From Diploscapter coronatus (taxonomy: Eukaryota > Nematoda > Chromadorea > Rhabditida > Rhabditidae): a DNA stretch of 64,000 nt. Every line of letters begins with the position of its first letter. Position 1 is the first letter of the stretch. The stretch lies in contig OZ038422.1 in assembly GCA_964036155.1 (NCBI GenBank), positions 64,689,201 through 64,753,200 of the forward strand. Reading direction: 5' to 3'. The notes beneath the pieces are model-generated. The model was given only the letters and a program-made list of their open reading frames with translations. It did no database searches and was not told where the DNA came from. Shown piece by piece: positions 1 to 12,944 of the stretch. A program made the position numbers and the translations under genes.

Positions 1-106
1 TCAAAAAAACACTAAGCAGGATAATTTATCGAATTGATAGAAAAATTTTAAGACAATTATGGTAATTAAAAAGTTAATTATCCCAATTATCTCGATAGTT
101 AATTAC

Positions 107-3100
107 CTGGAATGCAGAGTGCCGGTTAAAGTATATCTTGGACCATCTTTGAGAGGCCGGTAAATGTCTCATAATTGGGTCGATGTCTCCAGAATGAATG
201 TGGCCTTCTCCTGAGAATTTATGGAATTTAGATTTTAATTTTCGGCGTTTGAATGAAAATAAAGTATTAACTCATAAAATTTTTCAAATATCATACTGAA
301 AATCTTGCAACATAATCAAAAATTATCATTTTTAATAAGAAAACTTCGAGTTTTCACAGAAGAATTAGAAGATCTCACTCTCAAGAGCAAAAGATAAAGG
401 TCCAAAAATAAAAGAAACAAAAACAATCTCACGTTTGAGCATCAGAATGATGTAGATGGCATTGGATAGGAGATGGTGTCCGAAGTCCTGGTGTGGAAGG
501 GCATAAAGTTCGGTGGATCCAGGCTCCTTCTTTTCTCGGCCGATGAACAATTCATCGACTGCATAGCATTCGGGAACCACGAAACCTCCTGGCACTGAAA
601 TTTCGAAATTCATGATTTTTTACAAGAATTTGCTCTCTACCTATCAAGGAATGAATACCTAATTTTTACCTAAAGCTGACAAATCTCTGAAACCTTTTTA
701 AGGGTTCGTTATAACACGATGATCGAGATTTGATTTTATCATGAAGTCAAATATTTTCTTAGAACTTATTGAAAATTCAAGTTGGACGACAGATTGAAAT
801 TTAGAATAGTCGTTGAAAGCAAGGCATATTTTTAAACATACCCGAATCATCACTGACGAGTGTCGATTTGAATTTGCTCCAGTAGTAGTCACCGACATTT
901 TGCTCACCTCGGATGTAGCCTGAAATAAATGTTTCCAAAAATCTTGAAAAGTTATTCTGAATTTTGTCTGACCCGTGAGTCAATACTGTATTCTAATTTC
1001 AATAGGTTTCTAAAATATAGAGAAAAATCATTTACGAAATACTTGATACATTACCGTTAAATAGCTTACTTATCAATCAAAAATCATAAATTTCAAAACT
1101 TGCAAAAGTTCTATCTCCGAATTTCTTGTTACGTAAAAGCTAATTATTCCTTATCAGTCAAATCGAAGAATTTTAAAACTCATCAATTCCAATTTTTAGT
1201 GAATACTCAGTTTCGTTTTGCTATGATATATAAATGTTGTTTACCGGTCAAACTAATCAACGCGAAGAACATGGGGAATTGGCATTCGATGTCCTGGAAT
1301 TGCGAGGTCTCGTGTTCTTCGTAGAACGCCCTCGTCGTGTCCTCCAACTCGGTGCGGTAGCCATCTCGGAGGAATCTGAGTTTGTAAAATAGATTGAACA
1401 GGACTCGTAGAAAGAACAAACAATGAACCTAAGTAGTTATTCTCGTTTTGTTTGAAACAGATTCTTTTGAAAAATAGAGTTTTGAAACAAGTTTTTAAAA
1501 ATTTTACAAGACCTAAAAATGATAAAATAATATTTTTCTGAGTCCTTGTTACAGTAAAATATAAATAAAAAAAAAACTCGAACCTTTTCATTCCATATTT
1601 CCCCTCCAGATGCCGAACGCATTTCTTGACGGTTTTATCGAACAGGTTTTCGTCGTGCGTCGCGAAAGCCGGCCATCCTACAGTCATCAGAAGCGAGGCG
1701 TCGGTGTTCTGCAATTTTTTAAAATTATCTTTTCTTCTTCAAAACAAAGTTCGAAAACCCAGATATGTCTTAGAAAAGTTTATATTCCAAAATCAATTTT
1801 CAAAAAGTAATGCAATAATTGTTTTTGCGCAAAATTTGGAGAAAGCGAAGAATTCGCAACGATGAAATCAATAATTATTGTAATTGAACCTTCGATTTTT
1901 TCTCTCCCTTCAATTTAGATAAAGAAAAATCATTTTAAATATGCCAATTTCTCACCTTCGAATTGCTCTCCCTGGGGAGAATTGTCTCAAAGGTCGTTCT
2001 GTTCCGATTGTGACCGTCAATGTCGACGTAGATCACCGAAGCGCTGTTTCCCGTGTTCCCATACAGATTGAACCCATTGATCGCTTCGAGAGCGGCCTGA
2101 AAAATATACATTTCAAGTATTTTCGTAAAACTGATAGTTCGCAAAATTTTGATAGGTTTTGGTTTCTTCAAACAAAACGATATTAAAAAATTGAAAAGTT
2201 ATTTCATATAAGTTTCAAAAGTTTTCTTGAGATTTTTGATTTCGAAAACTATATTACGAGTGTTCGAAATTTTGAGAAAATTAAAGAAAAACATTAATAC
2301 AAATCATATTTAATGCAAGTTTCAATATTTCAATGAAACCCTTTGAAAAGTGTCTAGTGATACTAGTCTTTTGGTTGTTCCATATATTAAACAAAACTTC
2401 ACTTATACCTTGACCATTCCTAGACTGCTAGCATGCAGTTCTGGTTTCCCGTTGTTGTACCGTGTGCCTCGCTCCCACATACCGTAATCCGGAGTACGGT
2501 AGGTCCGCTCGATGTAGAATACAAGATTTTGAACGAAATTCACCTCGTGATGAGTGTAAATTACCTATATATATATTTTTTTTTTTTAATTGATAAGTTT
2601 CAGTGAGTTTTGTAATTTTTATTTTCAAGATTAAAAATATTGCCCAACCTCAACTTCTATCAATACCAATTTTTAATTTCAGATAAAAATATGCTTCACG
2701 AGATGCCTATTTTCAAAATCCAAAGCTTAGCTTTGATTATTAGCTAATTCTCATAAGCATCAAAAAATTGAAAATTTCAAAATTTCACCTTCACCCCGGC
2801 AGCGATCATTTGCACCATAGTCAACAAATAGAAGGCTACCAAGTCCATCTGCAAAAATCAGTTACTTTAATTCGAAATAAACTTGATCCTAATTTTTATG
2901 GTCAATTTTAACTTTGGGCTTGATAAATTAAAAAAAAAAAAAAAAACCAAGCAAACAAACAAAACCTGCAAGTGTCCGTAGTGATGAAGATTAGGTGCCT
3001 GAGTCAGGGCCAAGCCGGTTTGCAAGTCAAATCGAGCATGTAGTGCGTACGTCTCAGAACTATTCGATTTGAAGTTGTTTAGCTGAAAATCCAATAATCT

Positions 3101-3815
3101 TGAAAACTATTTCTGTGCCAATTGTTAATTTCTGTGGAAATGTCCCAAAGAATATTTTTTACAGAAAACTCGAGATTGCGATATTTTAAAGACCCAAAAT
3201 ACCTCTTCACACTGTTGCATCCAAGCGAACAGAATTCCTCTCATCGTTTTGACCGCCGTTTGTAGGAGACTCGTTTGACGTCCTCGGTCGTCGTCGAGTC
3301 TTCTGAATTTTAACGACGTCAAATTTTCGGATTACGATCGAATCTTACTTGTACGCTACCGATGTGGCCCAGCACGCGATGGCGCAGTAGATGGAGTCCT
3401 TGACGTAGCCCACGTGGTCATCCCCAGAGTACCTCGGAAACAGACCAGAAGTCGCACTTTGATACCGAACCAGCAAGTGTTGAGCTGAATTTTTTAAGTT
3501 AATTGGCACAACTATCTCAAAATAAAGAAAATTAATTGGAGTAATTATTTCAATTTAGAAACAATTGGTCAAATACCTTGAAATTCGTATAATTTTTGTT
3601 GAGATTTTGGACCTAATTGCCCAATCACCTCAAATTTAATTAAGACAATTAAGCCATTAATTACTTGTATCGTAAATCTGGTCGATTCTCGCAGCAGCCT
3701 TGGTCTGTTCGGGTTTGACCTGTTGGTAAGGCGCCAGATAGGCTTGTGTCAGTCTCCGCAATTTCAATCCGTCCGGAGGAAATTTCCTTCTTCTCGACAG
3801 GGTAATTCCCGACAT
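107..3815 (-). CDS. PHKB: Phosphorylase b kinase regulatory subunit beta, 5' part (12 exons)
   Basis: Regulatory scaffold subunit of the cytosolic phosphorylase kinase holoenzyme, which activates glycogen phosphorylase. Exons read by splice sites and phase: 3815-3665, 3484-3349, 3302-3203, 3082-2966, 2848-2789, 2564-2409, 2096-1956, 1708-1584, 1375-1245, 919-842, 594-433, 210-107; 487 codons, all junctions in frame. The protein begins [14 protein letters not shown] and follows the KPB family's GH15-like N-terminal fold. Recognisable family segments are [68 protein letters not shown] and [21 protein letters not shown] and DGHNRNR match beta rather than alpha subunits. Human PHKB is about 1,090 residues, so over half lies left of the window. 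Start: first ATG after a splice acceptor at 3823-3824, likely a spliced-leader site. Beta assignment is confident; the exact start less so. Confidence 0.93.
2209..2275 (+). ncRNA. Candidate 21U-RNA (piRNA) locus antisense to PHKB
   Basis: TAAGTTTCA at 2209-2217, then TATT whose last T (2255) is 38 nt beyond the motif and would be the RNA's 5' U. It lies in a PHKB intron on the opposite strand. Confidence 0.35.
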
Positions 3816-4005
3816 AATTACCCTGAAATTAAACCAACTAGTTCGATAATTACGGCAATTAACGCGAAAAACAACGATTTTCAAGGAACTCGAATGATTT
3901 GAGATGCACGTAAACGACAACGCATTTTCCCCGTTTTTCGTCAGATTTTTTTTATTTCCGTGGTTTTTCTCGATTTTTTTACTTTTCGAATTTCAGAGGA
4001 GGAAA
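3816..4005. promoter_or_regulatory. Divergent PHKB/MCTS1 intergenic region
   Basis: The two start codons are about 190 bp apart and point away from each other, so both promoters probably share this interval. On each strand a TTTCAG-type acceptor sits a few bases before the ATG: AATTTCAG then GGTAATTATG for PHKB, and CGAATTTCAG at 3989-3996 followed by AGGAGGAAAATG for MCTS1. These look like spliced-leader trans-splice sites. Upstream 5' exons cannot be excluded. Confidence 0.6.
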
Positions 4006-5790
4006 ATGTTCAAGAAATTCGATGAGAAGGAGGATGTGAGTGGCACGACCCAGCTCAAGTCGTCGGTTCAGGTGAATTATATTTTTTCAAACATCGAATT
4101 TGAACAAGATTTTTTTTAATTTTTGCTTTTTTCAGAAAGGCATCCGCAAGAAGATCATCGAGGATTACCCGCATTTGGAGCCTTACATGGAGAGTTTGCT
4201 CCCGAAAAAGGTTTATTTTAAAAATGTTTCAAAAACTCGTCATTTTGACAGAAATATCAACCCCTACCAATATATGCAACAGATCTATATGATAAATCTT
4301 TATTAAAAATTCCTCTAGAAATTTTCTCTATCGAAACATAGGCTCGAAAAACACTTGGGGTATTATTTTTTCAGGAGAATATCAAACTGATCAAGTGCCG
4401 CGACCACTTGGAGCTGCTGGCTGATCATAACGGGGTTGTGCAGTTCGTCAAGGCTAGGTATGTTAATTTGGAAATTACAGTAATCCAAAATAGAGGATCT
4501 TTCCAAATAGGTTTAAAAATAGAAGACCCCTCTAAGTGTGTTTAAAAATTAGGAGAATGGGCTCTTTTGTTTTAATTTTTACGGAAAGAAAATTATCTTG
4601 ACTTAGAGAAAAAGGGTGGGGAGTTAAAGATAAAGGAGAAAAAAATCGTATAAAAGGTTGGGAAAAGTTAAATCTCCCCAAATCTAAAAATGAAAAATAA
4701 CCAATTTTGAGAAACACGAACTATCTTCCGACCCTACGACTTCTTCACAAATATCCCTTCATCCTGCCGCAACAGCAGGTTTGCTCATTTTTATTTAAAA
4801 ATATCATTTGTTTGCCGCATTCATAATAAGAAAAATGATATTTGAAGATTGCACTTATTTTTAAAAACTCTTGAAACCCATTTAATTTTCACGAAATTTG
4901 AAAAAAAAAAAACTAAAATTTTGATATTTCAAAAAATTCTCTCGAGCATCATTTTTCTAAGATATTAGTGTTTGATTCTGCTTTTCAAACAAAAAATAGT
5001 CAATTATTTTATAATTATCTCAATTAACTATTAATTATCCCAATTAAGGTGGACAAGGGTGCAATCAAATTCATTCTCAACGGCTCGCAAATCATGTGTC
5101 CCGGTCTGACGAGTCCCGGTGCCAAAATGACTGCAGGAGTTCCGAAAGGAGCGATTGTAGCGATCATGGCTGAGGTGGGTTTTTGAAAACTTCTGAATTT
5201 TTTGAAAAAAAGATATTTTTCTCTATAGAAAATTAGTTTTTACTCTGTAACATGAATCTTTTTTTAAATACGCCTTTTATCTGATTTTTCTATTCAAATA
5301 CATATTTTGTTTTCGCTGGAAATAAAATAACCATTCACTCTTTCTAGCGAAAATTGTTACCTATTTTTTCTCGTAGAATGCACAACTTTTCGAGAAAAAA
5401 ATGCCGTTTTTATCAAAAGTGCATTTTTCTTAGTAAAAGTACGAATTTTCAGGGAAAACAACATGCACTCGCCATCGGCCAGATGCTCATGAGCACGGAG
5501 GACGTTCAGTCAGTGAATAAGGTACGATTTCTTTTTTTTTATTTTACAAATTTTCAAACGTGCGCCCCTTTTTATAAAATTCGAATTTTTCTTTATGCTT
5601 CAAAAATCCTCCATTTCTAAAGAATGCATTCGAAGGTGTTACTCGTTCCTCGCATACATACGATTGAAAACTTATTGTAACTTTTAAGGAATGAGAAAAA
5701 ATTGATGCTAATTTTCAGGGCTACGGTATCGACAATATTCACTGCCTTAACGACGGCCTTTGGCGATTGGGCGAGAAGTCGGTTTGCTAA
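4006..5790 (+). CDS. MCTS1: MCTS1 (MCT-1) translation re-initiation and recycling factor, complete
   Basis: Cytosolic PUA-domain protein that partners DENR on the 40S ribosome to eject tRNA after termination and allow re-initiation. Seven exons: 4006-4071, 4136-4210, 4375-4457, 4712-4778, 5049-5174, 5453-5521, 5719-5790; 185 residues against 181 in human. The N-terminal domain starts [12 protein letters not shown], with [20 protein letters not shown] before the PUA domain (about residues 93-175), which holds [32 protein letters not shown] and [13 protein letters not shown]. All junctions keep frame; the exon 4 acceptor is the weak TTTTGAG at 4705-4711, but it restores the conserved join. The start follows a probable spliced-leader acceptor at 3996. 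A putative AATAAA lies at 6083-6088. Confidence 0.97.
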
Positions 5791-6082
5791 AACTCGCCCC
5801 ATTTTAAAATTCATCTTTTCTGAAAATTGAACAAGTACACCTTTTTTAAACACACCATCTTCGAAATGTGCAAACTTTACACTACTTTTCTATTCAAACT
5901 CATTAAAATTAAAGAAAAAGCTACAGTAACATCCTAAAATTAAAACATCGTCTATTTATTTTTCATGAATTGTTGATTTTTAATGGTGGATGATTTTTGT
6001 TGAGTATTGAACTTTCCTCTTTTTTCTTTGATCGGGTTTAAAATATTCGATTTTTCCTTGTTGAAATTTACTTTTTGAAGAA

Positions 6083-6088
6083 AATAAA
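6083..6088 (+). terminator. Polyadenylation signal AATAAA for MCTS1
   Basis: First canonical AATAAA downstream of the MCTS1 stop, giving a 3' UTR of roughly 300 nt. Chosen by position only; AATAAA is common in AT-rich DNA. Confidence 0.45.
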
Positions 6089-8120
6089 GTTTGAAATTTT
6101 ATTTCCAGGATTATTTCTTGCAATACAAAGCTCTGGAACTTTGAAATATCTTCAATTTTACGAGTTTTTTTCTGAAAATTAAATTTTTCAAATTTTCGGA
6201 TTGACCGTTATTGATAATGGAACTGTACCTTTGGATTGGCTCAAATCGGATGAATTTTGGACGATGGTCAAATGGCCGAGCGGTAACGAGTTCGGAATAA
6301 CAAGTTCTCGAAAGGTCGGTTCAAGATTTTCCTAAACTTGTGCAAAAAATGTCAGATTTCTACTGTAGCTTTTTAACTCGTTTCAATTCTTCAGAGTTCT
6401 TGAAACTTGTATCATTTTGGTGATTATTTTCTTCCTAGATATGCGTGTTTCATAATTTACTCTTTTACTTACTAACACTCATACGAATCTCGGTTTGTCT
6501 TATAATAACTCTATAAAATATTTCACTTTCTTTGAAGCCTATAGTTGCAAAAATGGCCTTTTATTTTCGGACTTTCAAAAATCTTTCCGCTACACAAATT
6601 CTCACAATAGAGGTTCTTATTAGGGATTATTAGCTAGTGGTATAGCATTAATCCGGCTGTCGCTAATTTCGATTTCCTAGCCTGCTTTCCCACCCTATCC
6701 TTCGTCATTAGGTGAAGCATTCAAGCTTATCTAGGTGCGCCTGAGAGCAGATTAGTCCGGATTTATTTTAATTTTGTATCTTTCTTTTTCTGTAATTCTC
6801 TCTAATCTAGCGATATCTAAGATTTATTAGTTTGCACTCTATTTTGTATAAGATAAAGCTAAATATCGGTCAGTATCTTGATAATCGAATAGAGAATATT
6901 TTGTAAAAGATAGACGATGCCTAGGGACCCTAAGCAGATATGTCGGGGTGATGTTTCGAATAAAATTTTTGTGCAGAAATGTCGCCAAAGACGTAAATAA
7001 GACTTTCGTGAAGAAAAAATAAACCTAAAGATCGCAAAAATCCGTCACCTAAAATGAACGCATTTTCACAAATGAAATATTGCTTGTGTGCGCGGGTATT
7101 TTAATCTGTTGTTCTGCACCGAACCATTTTTATCAGATTTATCAACGATCTAGACTGAATTTTTGAGCCATTTTGGGTTTGAAGGGTACTTCCTTCCCAA
7201 ATTTTTAGTTTTCAACTCGCGTTTCTACTACAAACATTTCTTTAAAGGGCGAAGTTTGGGGACTCTAGCTTATTGATCCAATATCTCGAATATTTGAATT
7301 TATAAAGCAGTGAAATTTCTAAAATTTTGAAGCTTATGCAAAAAATAGCAAGACAGACGATTTTTTCGTTTTATTAACGTCCAGACCCCAAAATTAAGGC
7401 TCGAAAAATGCCGAATTCTAAATGAGAAAAAATCGAGATTGGAAGGCAAAATTAAACATTCGACCCCTTTCTTTTCGGATAAAATAGATCCCTTTTGTTA
7501 GGTAAAGGATAAATTAAATCCCGGTACTCGTTAAGCTAGACTAGATGATTTTGAGTTCCTATATTTTGCTAAACTTAATTTTCTAAAATTCACTAAAATA
7601 TATTTGTATGTTTCAAAGAAATGAGCATTTCAAAATGATCGTTTTTAGCATCGGAAACCTTTAAAATTTTATCATTTTCAAAATAATCCCGTATCAGTAT
7701 ATGCCTAGAATCCTACCCTTTTAACTTTTAAACCCCGATTTTCAGAGAATTAATGCAATTTACACAATAGAAATTCCGACTAATCCCAACTAAACTCAAA
7801 AACATAGCTTTTACGTATTAATTCGAAGAATTCCCCATTAGGAATTTATCCTGATTTACCATATCTTTTTCCAGTCATAAAATAAGTCCAACTCTATTGT
7901 GACTAACCTACATTTACCGCGGGGTAAAACTACAATTTTTCTAGAGCCAAAAATCCATTTGTCATACGATTTTCAAGGTTCAATTCATATTTTGCTATAC
8001 TTTTCTAGAATTAAAACGAAAATTCGGGATTTTCTAGGGATAAATAATATTTTTGAATTTTCTAAAACTAACAAAATTCTAGAACCTAAAATATGAACTT
8101 CTAAAATTTTCTCGAATAAC

Positions 8121-8206
8121 GCTAATTATCCTTGACCATTATTAACAGAATATCATGCGACTCGAAAAGGATCGGATTCTGTTAAAAGGCTCAAGGATAC
8201 TCTAGC
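8121..8206 (+). ncRNA. Pre-miRNA-like hairpin (candidate)
   Basis: Arms 8129-8151 and 8176-8197 pair over about 21 bp with a few single-base bulges, around a 24-nt loop. A further GCTA/TAGC pairing extends the stem to 8121-8206. Size and bulge pattern resemble a metazoan pre-miRNA. Strand is arbitrary, and no seed family was recognised. Confidence 0.3.
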
Positions 8207-9239
8207 TTTATTCAGCTGCACCGGGTTTAAAGACGCTGTAATTTTCATGTTTCTTTTAAAATATCTATCAAGCATGCTGCTCTATGTCTCAAATTTTCAA
8301 GAGTTAGCATTTTGTAAGTCTTCATTCTAGCTTATTTTTAGTTTAATAGATTATTAGTCTTCAACGAAAAGTTGAAATCCGCGAAAAAATGCTTGAATTC
8401 GCGGTAATTCGATCATTTCACGCTATCATATTTCATCTATCACATTCGATTAGATGATTTTTCCACGAATACTATCTTTTCGAAATTCTTCAATGTATCT
8501 TTCTAAACTTATCAAGAAAAGTTCATCGCGAAATTCTTGCTAGATCTTCAAGCCCCTTCTCCAAATCATTTTCTAATCAAATTTACATTTCGTGATAATT
8601 TGATAACCTATCGCTATCACCTTTCATTTATCTCTTTCACTGAATTAGTCTATTTCTTTCCTTTTCCGCTAATTTCTTTTCCCCTCTACTGTAATAGTCC
8701 CTGTACGTGACGAAATAGTTTCCCGTGTAACATAACACAGACATTTTGGGCGTTGTCACAATGTCCGAATGGCAAATTGACAGGACAAAAGGTTAGAAAA
8801 TAGAAAGCTAGGGAGTATGAACTTACAGGAGGAAAAAGACTTGGGAAAAATGGTTCCTTCGAGATTATGTATTTTTGAAAGAGAAAGAGGCGGAGAGAAA
8901 TAATACAATGAAATAAGAGGATTAGAGATCTAGAGAAAAGTTAGAGAATAGATCTTTGAAGAGAGAAAAAGATGGAAAGTAGAAAAATAACCACAGAATA
9001 GTTTTGTACAGTTGGCTAGGGAACATTTTTGGAAAGATAAAGAAAGTAAATAACACGTAGAAATTAGAGATAAGAAAGAACCAAAGAAAATGTTAGACAG
9101 CAAGAAATAGTACATGAAAATAAGGGGCCAAAGAATCAGAAAATAGGATCGTGTAAAGGGTTATTTCCTTTCCCTGGCTTGCGTGTTAGGTTAGGTTCGC
9201 AAACATCACTCTCTAACAGAATAGGTAACGAGTGAAATA

Positions 9240-9860
9240 TATCATTCTTTCTCTTTTCTCCTCTCATTTTTCATACTATTTCTCTTTTCTTTCTATCTTT
9301 TCCCTTACTCTCAAGAAAATGAAAAATTGCGCACTTTTCCTGTATATATCTAGTCGCGCACCGCCTCGAGATATTAGGATTTCTTTATTTTTCTCTCTCT
9401 TCATTTTCGATGATCTCTCGTATATCTCTGGATTACTTCATCCATCTAATTATAATGAGATCTATCTCTCTCTCTTTACTATCATGATTACTACTTGTCT
9501 TGTCTCTCTCTCGAAATTACATTCTATTTCTTTCTTTTTTAAATTCTTTACCTCTCTATCACCTGTTCACTTTCTCTCTCTCTCTCTTGCAAAGGATTTG
9601 CTCCCGAAAGCTTTCTCAAATCTTTCTTTCTTTTTTCTCTATCTCTTTCTTTCTCTCTCCTCACCGCAATTTATCGATCGATCAGAGGTGCAGACAGTTA
9701 GAGAGGAAGAAATAGTACTGCCTTTCAAGAGATTAGAAAAGAAAAACGCGCGCGCCGTTGGCGAGTTGTTTCTTTTTCTCTCAATTTTGCACACTATTTC
9801 TCTTTCTCTCGAACTTTTCTTCCCGAATTTTTCCACTATTTCTCTCGTTTTCTGATCTTG
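9240..9860. repeat. Pyrimidine-rich tract with TACTATTTCTC cores
   Basis: About 600 bp of CTTTCTCTC-type sequence carrying cores at about 9271, 9790 and 9836 and one opposite-orientation copy at about 9710. Near 9745-9765 a GC-rich spacer (ACGCGCGCGCCGTTGGCG) separates a purine arm from a pyrimidine arm. It encodes nothing plausible. Confidence 0.7.
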
Positions 9861-11504
9861 TTTCTGTCAGCCGTTTTACAAGGGCAAATTTGCTGCTGAG
9901 GGGAAGAGAATCGATTTCCATGATCATCAGTGCCGTATATCAAACGTGATTAGAGTGCGAGAGGGTGGAACACCGAGAGTGAAAGAGGAAAATCGAATTT
10001 TTTTATGAAGGGTGAACTCGATTTGAACTAATCCGATCGTTGACCGCTTAGGACGATGGCTTTTTTAAAAATTTTCTCTCTATCGAAATTCTCATGACAT
10101 TTAATTTTCTCTGAATCCATTTTACTCGTTCTCTCTCTCTCTCCCTCTTTATCCATTTTTCCCAAATCATCGTTTATCGTTCGTAGCCGGTGCGTCGCAG
10201 CCCCGATGGACTGGTTTCCACCTCCACAGAAAAGGGCTTTTGCCTTTTTGTGGTTGCAATGTTTCTTTTTCTTTTCCTCTTTATGTTCAATACTATTTCT
10301 CCTTTCCCCTCATAATTTTTCCATACTATTTTCCTTTCTCTAACCTTCTAATCCATTATCTCTAGCGCTATTTCGTCATTCTTCTCTATCTTTTCGCCCT
10401 CCCCAAACAGTCCTTTTCTTCCTATTTGGTGACAAAATTGATTCATGCTTGAAAAACGGTATCGATCGCTTGCAGGCGACGCCTCTAGCGGTTTTTCTTG
10501 GATGCGACAAGTTATCCCCCAGCTGGTTTTCGCCCACCTATTCTTCAGCACGTGGCGAGGGGATTTAAGATTTTTTTTATATACCAGACATTTTTCGCCG
10601 ACCTATCCTATAACGTGTAATGAGATAGAGTTGACAGATGGTCAGAAATGAGATATGATGACGAAATTTTAGGCTTGTTTGCTTTATCTTACTCATTCTT
10701 AGAATTTTCTGAGATTTTGAAAATCTGCAATTTTTGCACTTTTCAGTTCTAATCAATAGTGAAGATCTTGATACGCTTGGAATTTATCACGCCATAATTT
10801 AAGAATAACTAGGCAATTAACACGACGAAAAACGAGTTTAAAGCTGAAACCTTTTTATAAGAGCTGAAGGGGTGCAAATTTACCGTATGACGTTCAACTT
10901 CGACGAATCATACTTTTCTTTGAAACCTATTTAATTCGAAAATGCCGCTACAATTTTGCGAAGAATGAGCCTCGAAACGCACCCTATTCGTTATTCAAAA
11001 ATTTATCAAAATTCAATTTCTATTCGGGGAAATGTCATGTGACGAAAGCGCTATTCTGTATTTTGCATTTTTGAGAATCATATGATTCTACGTAAGACCT
11101 CAATTTTAACAATTTGCAATTTTTTTACAATTAATTATTGATATGAACTAATCATACTACCTAGCTTTTTTATATCTAGTTTTACTAATTTCATGAAACC
11201 TATTTATAACATTTCCAAAACTTGTTCTTATTATTTCTTTTATATACATGATTTTGCCAAGTGCGCCGGGATCATTAAAATTCTGATATTTCCTAAGCGT
11301 TTATGAAAATTTTGAAAAATTATAAAGGAATAAAAAGTTGAATTTTTTCCCAAAACCCAAAATCGCGCGCCCTTTTTGCTGTTTTGTTTCTTGCCAATGC
11401 GGCTTTCCATTTATTTCGGTCGGAATTTTGGGCGCTTTGCTCCAGAAATTTTGCGAGTCGCCTGAAAAACGTGCTTTAGGCCACTTGAGGCTGGAAGAAC
11501 GAAT

Positions 11505-11830
11505 GCCTTAGATGGAAGGGGGAAATAGTATGGAAAATGGAGAGACAGAAGGTGAAAGAAAGGGAGAATGAATTGCGAGAGAAGGAAAAGATAGAAAGAG
11601 AAAGAAAGAAAGAGAAAGAAATAGACAAAAAAGAAAGAGTGAAAAAGATAAAGAGAAGGGAAGAGTGATAATGAGAAGGAAAGGCATGAAAAAGGCGCCC
11701 CTTTTCTTCGAAATTTTAAAGAAAGGCCCAACGAAAAGCGATAAAAACCTAGAAAGACGAAATTTTAGCCCTTTTCCTTCTTTTTTCTATAAAATTTTCA
11801 TGCTATTTCTTTTTCTGTCTTTTTCTCTAG
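11505..11830. repeat. Purine/pyrimidine foldback with AAATAGTATGG core
   Basis: The left arm is purine-rich with GGAAATAGTATGGAAAATGG at 11520-11539. The right arm is pyrimidine-rich with TTTTCATGCTATTTC near 11790-11805. Between them is a short GC-richer centre (AAGGCGCCCCTTTTC) near 11690. The arms are imperfect inverted repeats. Confidence 0.6.
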
Positions 11831-12386
11831 TTTTTATGTTATTTCTAATCACTGGTTTTTTCTTTTGGATTTAGACCAAACCTGCCAAATCTGATTAGAA
11901 TCGATGCTTCTCTGAAATATTCTTGTCTTTGGACTAAAGGATGGCACTTTACTATAGGATTTTAAAGTCCACTTTTTTAGTTTTTAAAATTTATGATCTT
12001 TGAAGAATATTGAACATGGATACTACTTTCCTTTCGAGCATTTTCAATTTGAGAAATTGTGAACTTACATTTTAAATATTTGAAATTTAGTAATTTAGTA
12101 TTTAGCAAACCTTCAGATTTTTACTTTCTAATCTAAATCTGAAATGAGATTGTTTATCAAGACGGATTAAGTTATGATGAAACATCGGGCTTAAATCGCT
12201 ATCTAAATTTAAGTCTCTGGTCTCCATAAACAAGTTTGCTGAAAATCTAGTACTCTTCATTTCTCGAGACATTTTCATTAATATTTCGCTTTTACTTTCT
12301 TAATTTATCGGAAATTTCTCCATTAAAGCTTCATTTGTTCTTCTTCTGTTATTTTTCATGTTTGAAACACAGTGGCTATAACCTAA

Positions 12387-12395
12387 CGATTATTA
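12387..12395. repeat. Target-site duplication, left copy
   Basis: CGATTATTA directly abuts the left end of the 5.9-kb element; the identical 9-mer abuts its right end. Confidence 0.9.
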
Positions 12396-12630
12396 GGCCT
12401 GTGGTAAAGGACGCCCGGACGCCCGGGACGCCCACTGTAAAGGACGCCCACTAGAGAAATATTTTATTGGGACGCCCACTGTAAAGGACGCCCACTAAAA
12501 TTTATATTGTAAAGGACGCCCACTAGTGAAATACTCTATTGGGACGCCCACTGTAAAGGACGCCCACTAAATTTTATACTGTAAAAGACGCCCAGTAGTT
12601 ATTTGCATAAAAGCCACTGTAAAAGTCGCC
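12396..12630. repeat. Left TIR and subterminal GGACGCCCACT tandem
   Basis: The perfect TIR portion ends at 12453. Beyond it the GGACGCCCACT unit recurs about every 16-45 bp, joined by GTAAA or by AT-rich links such as AGAGAAATATTTTATTG. The array degenerates near 12600 (AAAGACGCCCAGT, AAAGTCGCCCAT). The right end has the same units with different spacing. Confidence 0.85.
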
Positions 12631-12944
12631 CATTTCCCCCAAATGCGTTTAATTTTCGATTTTTACAAATTTTCTTACGAAAGTTCGCCATTGCATCAAA
12701 CCTTTTTAATATTGTTGAAATGTCTCAAATTTTAATGTAATTCTATTGTATGTGCACACACGGTATCTTTTCACTGACAAGGAGTGCTCACCATAAGAAA
12801 TGCGAATTACCGAACAAGACCTATATCATTAGAAAGCTTGTTCCAAGGGCAGTGCGACGATGCCAAGCTTTCGTGCTCATAGAGGGTTTTACATTGTAAA
12901 CGAAGGATGCCAAGTTCCTTAGTATAGACCTGATGTCGCATAGC

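Larger units (their letters stand above)
5791..12395. other. Long intergenic stretch without a supported gene
   Basis: Six-frame reading shows only short or low-complexity open frames. The content is AT-rich DNA, one pre-miRNA-like hairpin near 8121-8206, and purine/pyrimidine-rich blocks from about 8820 to 11830 that belong to the GAGAAATAGTATGG repeat family. The 207-codon open frame at 9232-9855 is translated pyrimidine repeat (endless Phe, Ser, Leu). A tRNA-like fragment near 6622-6680 is too short to fold as a tRNA. Before the transposon insertion this DNA was the upstream flank of the SH2D4 gene, so its regulatory elements may sit here. Confidence 0.6.

Noticed and set aside
6622..6680. 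tRNA-like string with TAGCTAGTGGTA and TTTCGATTTCC
   Set aside because: Only about 16 nt between the D-arm-like and T-arm-like parts, too short for an anticodon arm, and the B box is degenerate.
9232..9855. 207-codon open frame
   Set aside because: Translated CT-repeat; the protein is Phe/Ser/Leu low complexity, there are no splice-site or codon-bias signs, and frames on both strands are equally open.
10549..10554. CACGTG E-box
   Set aside because: The hexamer alone is expected several times in 64 kb, and this one lacks the TCA/TGA flanks.
12400..12630. Tandem GGACGCCCACT units considered as a CRISPR-like or satellite array
   Set aside because: Irregular spacing, no unique spacers, and they belong to the ends of a TIR transposon in a eukaryotic genome.
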